Shown piece by piece: positions 13,591 to 17,006 of a stretch of DNA of 17,006 nt. The stretch is from Clostridia bacterium (GTDB lineage: Bacteria; Bacillota_A; Clostridia; Oscillospirales; CAG-272), in contig JAFXNX010000333.1 of NCBI GenBank assembly GCA_017529175.1, positions 1-17,006 on the forward strand. The letters run 5' to 3'. Under the pieces are notes generated by a model. That model made no database searches, had not been told where the DNA came from, and worked only from the letters and a program-made list of their open reading frames with translations. Positions within the stretch are counted from its first letter, which is position 1. Every line of letters starts with the position of its first letter. The translations under genes were made by a program, and so were the position numbers.

Positions 13591-14340
13591 ATGGATAACG
13601 GAAAACTCGAAGGAAAAAGAGTCCTTGCGATAGGAGACAGCATAACCTCCGACGGCAGATGGCAAAGAGAATTCGAAAGAGTAACGGGAGCCGTCGTCAC
13701 GACTCACGCGCGAGGCGGCGTCGGTATTATTGATATGGTGTTCGGACTCGGATGCGCCGACTCGGGCAACATGAAGTACGATCCGTACACGGGAGTCAAC
13801 GGAGAACTTCTGCCGCTTGGCGCGGACGATTTTGAAGGCAAGGATCTTGTGATATTCTTCGGCGGATATAACGAGCGTCATATGGAATACGGCGACGCAG
13901 ACGACGAATATCCGCGCGACGACACGCTTTACGGAAAATTCAATACGGTGATGAAGAAGATAATCTCCATGAAGCGCGAAAATTGCCCCCTTATCATCGT
14001 TTCTCCTCATTGCGTAGGGAAATACGACTGGGTCGACGCGGACGGGACGGAAGAGTTTCCTGCGGGAAGCGGAAGAACGCTTGAGACGATGTCGTATCTT
14101 ATATCGGACGTTGCAAAAACGTACGGCGCGTTCTTTTTCGACGCTTATCATTTGTCGGGGATAGGGCGGGAGAACTGGAATATTTACGCAAATTCTCCGA
14201 CGCCTTACCGCGCCGATTATTCGCCGAGCGGGCACTACGAAGCTCCGTACCCGATGTACGCTGATCAGGCGCACCTGAACGGCGACGGATACGCGCTCCT
14301 CGGCGGAAAGATCGCAGAGTTTGCGCTGAGCGTTTTGTGA
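13591..14340 (+). CDS. SGNH/GDSL family hydrolase
   Basis: This 249-aa esterase-like protein has the flavodoxin-like SGNH fold. Block I is AIGDSIT with the nucleophile Ser17. A Gly-rich ARGGVG follows, then block III FFGGYNE with the oxyanion Asn, and block V DQAHLNGDGY with Asp225 and His228 completing the triad. Such enzymes remove acyl groups from lipids, polysaccharides or small esters; the substrate is not predictable here. There is no signal peptide, so it should be cytosolic. I chose ATG 13591, which has GAGG 6 nt upstream. The in-frame ATG 13579 directly follows the T run of the pgsA terminator and has no ribosome binding site. No promoter is obvious between the terminator and the start, so read-through from pgsA is likely. 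Confidence 0.85.
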   Translation: MDNGKLEGKRVLAIGDSITSDGRWQREFERVTGAVVTTHARGGVGIIDMVFGLGCADSGNMKYDPYTGVNGELLPLGADDFEGKDLVIFFGGYNERHMEYGDADDEYPRDDTLYGKFNTVMKKIISMKRENCPLIIVSPHCVGKYDWVDADGTEEFPAGSGRTLETMSYLISDVAKTYGAFFFDAYHLSGIGRENWNIYANSPTPYRADYSPSGHYEAPYPMYADQAHLNGDGYALLGGKIAEFALSVL

Positions 14341-14369
14341 AATATTCGGTCATTATTCTCAAATTACTA

Positions 14370-14398
14370 TTGTATACTTAAATAATATATGTTATAAT
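14370..14398 (+). promoter_or_regulatory. Promoter of the ydjI-ydjG-ydjH-like operon
   Basis: TTGTAT (14370-14375), 17-bp spacer, perfect TATAAT (14393-14398) preceded by TGT (extended -10). The leader of about 65 nt contains two short hairpins (14408-14423 and 14425-14437) before the AAAGGAG site. Confidence 0.7.
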
Positions 14399-14471
14399 TG
14401 TTAAAAAGGCGGATGATTTCGCCGAATCGTATCGATTTTTATTATTTTTTATAACCGAAAGGAGTATTATC

Positions 14472-15806
14472 ATGGGACTTATCAAAGCCGGACTCGGAGC
14501 TCTCGGCGGAACTCTCGCGGATCAGTGGAAGGAATTTTTCTATTGTGACGCGATCGACAAGGACGTGCTCGTCGTAAAGGGGGAAAAGAGAACGGGAGGC
14601 CGTTCTTCCAACACCAAGGGAAGCGACAACATTATTTCCAACGGATCCGTTATCGCCGTTGCGGACGGTCAGTGCATGATCATCGTCGAACAGGGAAAGG
14701 TCGTTGAAGTTTGCGCGGAACCTGGCGAATTCGTATATGATACGTCGACCGAACCCAGCATCTTCGCGGGAAGCCTCGGCGAGAGCATCAAGAATTCCTT
14801 CAAGACTCTCGGCAGACGTTTCACGTTCGGCGGAGACACGGGCAAGGACCAGAGAGTATATTACTTCAATCTTAAAGAGATCATCGACAACAAGTTCGGA
14901 ACGCCGAATCCCATTCCGTTCCGTGTTGTTGACTCCAAGATCGGACTCGACATCGACGTATCTGTAAGATGCAGCGGCGTTTATTCCTACAAGGTCGCCG
15001 ATCCGATCCTCTTCTACACGAACGTTTGCGGAAACGTGGATAGAGAATACTCGAGATCCGAACTTGACAATCAGCTCAAGACAGAGTTTATCAGCGCTCT
15101 CGCTCCCGCGTTCGGACGTCTGTCCGACCTCGAGATCAGACCGAACCAGATATCAACTCACAACGCGGAGATAGAAGACGCTATGAACGAAGCGCTCTCC
15201 AAGAAGTGGGGAGAACTCAGAGGACTTCGCGTTGTATCAGTCGCTATGAACCCCGTAACTCTTCCCGAGGAAGACGCGGACGCGATCAAACAGGCGCAGC
15301 GCGCGGCAATCAACCGCGATCCCACTATGGCGGCGGCTCAGATCGTCGGCGCTCAGGCGGACGCTATGAGAAGCGCGGCGAAAAACGAAGGCGGCGCCAT
15401 GACCGGATTTATGGGAATGGGTATGGCTATGAACGCGGGCGGAATGAACGCGTCCAACCTCTTCGCAATGGGTCAGCAGCAACAGGCACAGCAGGCTCAG
15501 CAGGCACCGCAGCAGCCGGCTCCCGCGGCGGCTCCGGCGAATGCATGGAAATGCGCTTGCGGCGCTACCGTAACGGGAAACTTCTGCACGGAGTGCGGAG
15601 CTAAGAAGCCCGAGGCTGACGGATGGACCTGCTCATGCGGCGCTGTAAACAAGGGTAAGTTCTGCCAGAACTGCGGCGCAAAGAAGCCGGAAGGCGCGCC
15701 TCTTTACAAGTGCGACAAGTGCGGCTGGGAACCGGAAGATCCTCATAATCCTCCGAAGTTCTGCCCGCAGTGCGGCGATAAATTCGACGAGAACGATATA
15801 AAATAA
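14472..15806 (+). CDS. SPFH domain protein with three C-terminal zinc ribbons (YdjI-like)
   Basis: This 444-aa protein belongs to the SPFH (stomatin/prohibitin/flotillin-like) group typified by Bacillus subtilis YdjI, which works with YdjG and YdjH to bring PspA to the membrane. The SPFH region spans about residues 20-290. A Met/Gly-rich stretch and a Gln/Ala/Pro-rich linker (about 300-355) follow. The tail has three zinc ribbons: Cys361, 363, 372, 375; Cys387, 389, 398, 401; and Cys414, 417, 431, 434. The first two are CxC...CxxC near-copies ending GAKKP, and the third is CxxC...CxxC. No membrane helix is visible; association would be through partners or the SPFH domain. AAAGGAG precedes the ATG. 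It is followed by a YdjG-like and a probable YdjH-like gene; a pspA gene is not in view. Confidence 0.9.
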   Translation: MGLIKAGLGALGGTLADQWKEFFYCDAIDKDVLVVKGEKRTGGRSSNTKGSDNIISNGSVIAVADGQCMIIVEQGKVVEVCAEPGEFVYDTSTEPSIFAGSLGESIKNSFKTLGRRFTFGGDTGKDQRVYYFNLKEIIDNKFGTPNPIPFRVVDSKIGLDIDVSVRCSGVYSYKVADPILFYTNVCGNVDREYSRSELDNQLKTEFISALAPAFGRLSDLEIRPNQISTHNAEIEDAMNEALSKKWGELRGLRVVSVAMNPVTLPEEDADAIKQAQRAAINRDPTMAAAQIVGAQADAMRSAAKNEGGAMTGFMGMGMAMNAGGMNASNLFAMGQQQQAQQAQQAPQQPAPAAAPANAWKCACGATVTGNFCTECGAKKPEADGWTCSCGAVNKGKFCQNCGAKKPEGAPLYKCDKCGWEPEDPHNPPKFCPQCGDKFDENDIK

Positions 15807-15812
15807 TACCTG

Positions 15813-15844
15813 AAAGGGCAGTGCGCTGTCGCGTACTGCCTTTT
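15813..15844 (+). terminator. Hairpin with T tract between the ydjI- and ydjG-like genes
   Basis: AAAGGGCAGT-type sequence pairs with ACTGCCTTT across a GC-rich top, with a bulged G and ending TTTT. As the next gene has no visible promoter of its own, this is probably a leaky terminator or processing site that makes the first gene more abundant. Confidence 0.55.
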
Positions 15845-15869
15845 GAAATAAATATCACAGGAGGAAATA

Positions 15870-16958
15870 ATGGCATCGCAACTTGAATATAAGTGCCCGT
15901 GCTGCGGCGGCGCGATAGCGTTCGACAGCACGCTGCAGAAAATGAAGTGTCCGTACTGCGACACGGAGTTCGAAGTCGAAACGCTTCAAAGCTACGACGA
16001 AGAGCTAAGGCAGGACGCGCCGGACAATATGACGTGGGACACGAACGCCGGCGACACCTGGCAGTACGGTGAGACGGACGGTATGCGTACTTACGCGTGC
16101 AAATCCTGCGGCGGCGAGATCGTCGGAGACGAGACTCTCGCGGCGACGAGCTGTCCTTACTGCGGCAACCCCGTAGTTCTTATGGGTCAGTTCACGGGAG
16201 CTCTCAAGCCCGATCTTATCATACCCTTCAAGCTCGACAAGAAAGCGGCAAAGGAAGGACTTAACCGCCATCTAAAGGGCAAAAAACTGCTCCCCAAAGT
16301 TTTCAAGGATCAAAACCATATCGACGAGGTAAAAGGTCTTTACGTTCCGTTCTGGCTCTTTGACGCTCACTCCGACGCGCTGATCAGATACAAAGGAACG
16401 AAGATCAGGACTTGGAGCGACAGCAACTACAATTACACGCAGACCTCTTATTATGCGCTCATCAGAGGCGGCTCTGTCGCGTTCGCGAACGTTCCGGTCG
16501 ACGGTTCGTCCAAGATGGAAGACGATCTCATGCAGTCTATCGAACCGTTCAATATAAACGAGGCGATGAACTTCCAGACCGCGTATCTCGCAGGTTACGT
16601 CGCCGATAAATACGACGTAACGGCGGATGACAGCATCGGCATCGCAAATGCGAGAGTAAAGAAGAGCACGGAGGACGCGTTCGCTTCGACGACGACGGAG
16701 TATACTTCGGTCGTTGCGGAGAACAGCAACATAAACCTTTCAAACGGTAAAGCGAAATACGCGCTCTATCCCGTATGGATCCTCAATACGACGTGGAACG
16801 GACAGAATTACAGGTTTGCCATGAACGGTCAGACCGGAAAGTTCGTCGGAGACCTTCCGATGGACAAAGGCGCGTTCAGAAGATGGCTCTTCGGACTCGG
16901 ACTCGGACTTTCCGCCGCGGCTTTCGCGGTAATGTCCCTGATCCATCTGCTGAAATAA
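15870..16958 (+). CDS. Double zinc-ribbon membrane protein (YdjG-like, TFIIB-type zinc ribbon)
   Basis: This 362-aa protein matches the layout of Bacillus subtilis YdjG: two N-terminal zinc ribbons, a long soluble domain and one C-terminal membrane helix. The ribbons are Cys9, Cys12, Cys27, Cys30 and Cys77, Cys80, Cys95, Cys98. The middle part contains IIPFKLDKKAAKEGL and YVPFWLFDAH, blocks I associate with this family, and a YPVWILNTTW segment. The C-terminal helix is about residues 340-362, after basic Arg-Arg. In the known system YdjG and YdjH form a membrane complex that docks YdjI and PspA under envelope stress. ATG 15870 has a strong AGGAGG site 5 nt upstream. The gene is separated from ydjI by a leaky hairpin and from the next gene by 13 nt. 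Confidence 0.9.
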   Translation: MASQLEYKCPCCGGAIAFDSTLQKMKCPYCDTEFEVETLQSYDEELRQDAPDNMTWDTNAGDTWQYGETDGMRTYACKSCGGEIVGDETLAATSCPYCGNPVVLMGQFTGALKPDLIIPFKLDKKAAKEGLNRHLKGKKLLPKVFKDQNHIDEVKGLYVPFWLFDAHSDALIRYKGTKIRTWSDSNYNYTQTSYYALIRGGSVAFANVPVDGSSKMEDDLMQSIEPFNINEAMNFQTAYLAGYVADKYDVTADDSIGIANARVKKSTEDAFASTTTEYTSVVAENSNINLSNGKAKYALYPVWILNTTWNGQNYRFAMNGQTGKFVGDLPMDKGAFRRWLFGLGLGLSAAAFAVMSLIHLLK

Positions 16959-16971
16959 GGGGGGTGAGAAG

Positions 16972-17006
16972 ATGAAAAAAGTTTTATCAATAATCATCCT
17001 TTTAGC
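16972..17006 (+). CDS. Start of a probable YdjH-like (TPM domain) secreted/membrane protein, 3' partial
   Basis: Only the first 11 codons are inside the window. They encode Met-Lys-Lys followed by a hydrophobic run (VLSIIILL), the start of a signal peptide. The ribosome binding site AGGGGGGTGA lies just upstream and the gap to the ydjG-like gene is 13 nt, so it belongs to the same transcript. By synteny with Bacillus subtilis ydjG-ydjH-ydjI it would be the TPM-domain partner, but no domain sequence is visible. Confidence 0.6.
   Translation, partial: MKKVLSIIILL

Noticed and set aside
13495..14274. 259-aa minus-strand open frame over the SGNH hydrolase gene
   Set aside because: No motif, no ribosome binding site, and it is antisense to a gene with complete SGNH blocks.
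14404..14460. Possible riboswitch or attenuator in the ydjI-like leader (two short hairpins and a broken T tract)
   Set aside because: Stems are only 4 and 5 bp with A+T-rich pairs, the T tract is interrupted, and no known riboswitch motif is visible.

Overview
The window looks like a chromosomal segment of an anaerobic gut- or rumen-type Bacillota (Clostridia). The reasons are strong AGGAGG-type ribosome binding sites, GTG and TTG starts, near-consensus sigma-A promoters, a glycyl radical enzyme, a dockerin-bearing secreted peptidase, and a Bacillus-like YdjI/YdjG/YdjH envelope module. No phage, IS element, CRISPR array or rRNA is visible. Genus-level placement is not possible from the sequence alone.

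Layout. (1) 1-638: 3' part of a serine beta-lactamase-like hydrolase, ending at a bidirectional terminator. (2) 702-2414, minus strand: operon tsaE-tsaB-rpiB, joining t6A tRNA modification genes to a pentose phosphate isomerase. (3) 2454-2598: tRNA-Arg(CCG) with its own promoter and terminator. (4) 2636-3013: small VOC-fold protein. (5) 3101-7484: the most unusual region. It holds an ABC exporter, a translationally coupled acyltransferase-3-type membrane protein lacking the expected histidine, a Cys-free Gly/Ser/Thr/Tyr-rich 140-aa protein with a peptide-leader-like N-terminus on its own promoter, a PqqD-type protein, a 20-codon ORF, and the broken N-terminus of an S41 peptidase. I read this as a candidate RiPP-like export or modification locus without a visible radical SAM enzyme. 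(6) 7593-8411: aquaporin Z. (7) 8447-12886: an intact S41 peptidase-dockerin protein, paralogous to the broken copy, followed closely by a glycyl radical enzyme with no activase in view. (8) 12889-13578: CDP-alcohol phosphatidyltransferase. (9) 13591-14340: SGNH hydrolase. (10) 14370-17006: SPFH protein with three zinc ribbons (YdjI-like), a YdjG-like double zinc-ribbon membrane protein, and the first codons of a probable YdjH-like protein.

Working model. In region 5 the PqqD-type protein could bind the N-terminal leader of the 140-aa protein, the ABC exporter could move it or its product out, and an S41 peptidase secreted to the cell exterior could act on it. Only the gene content, promoters and motifs are seen directly; the pathway is inference. 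Regions 7-10 look like ordinary accessory metabolism, lipid and envelope functions, with the YdjI-YdjG-YdjH set acting at the membrane. No gene-free stretch exceeds about 240 bases.
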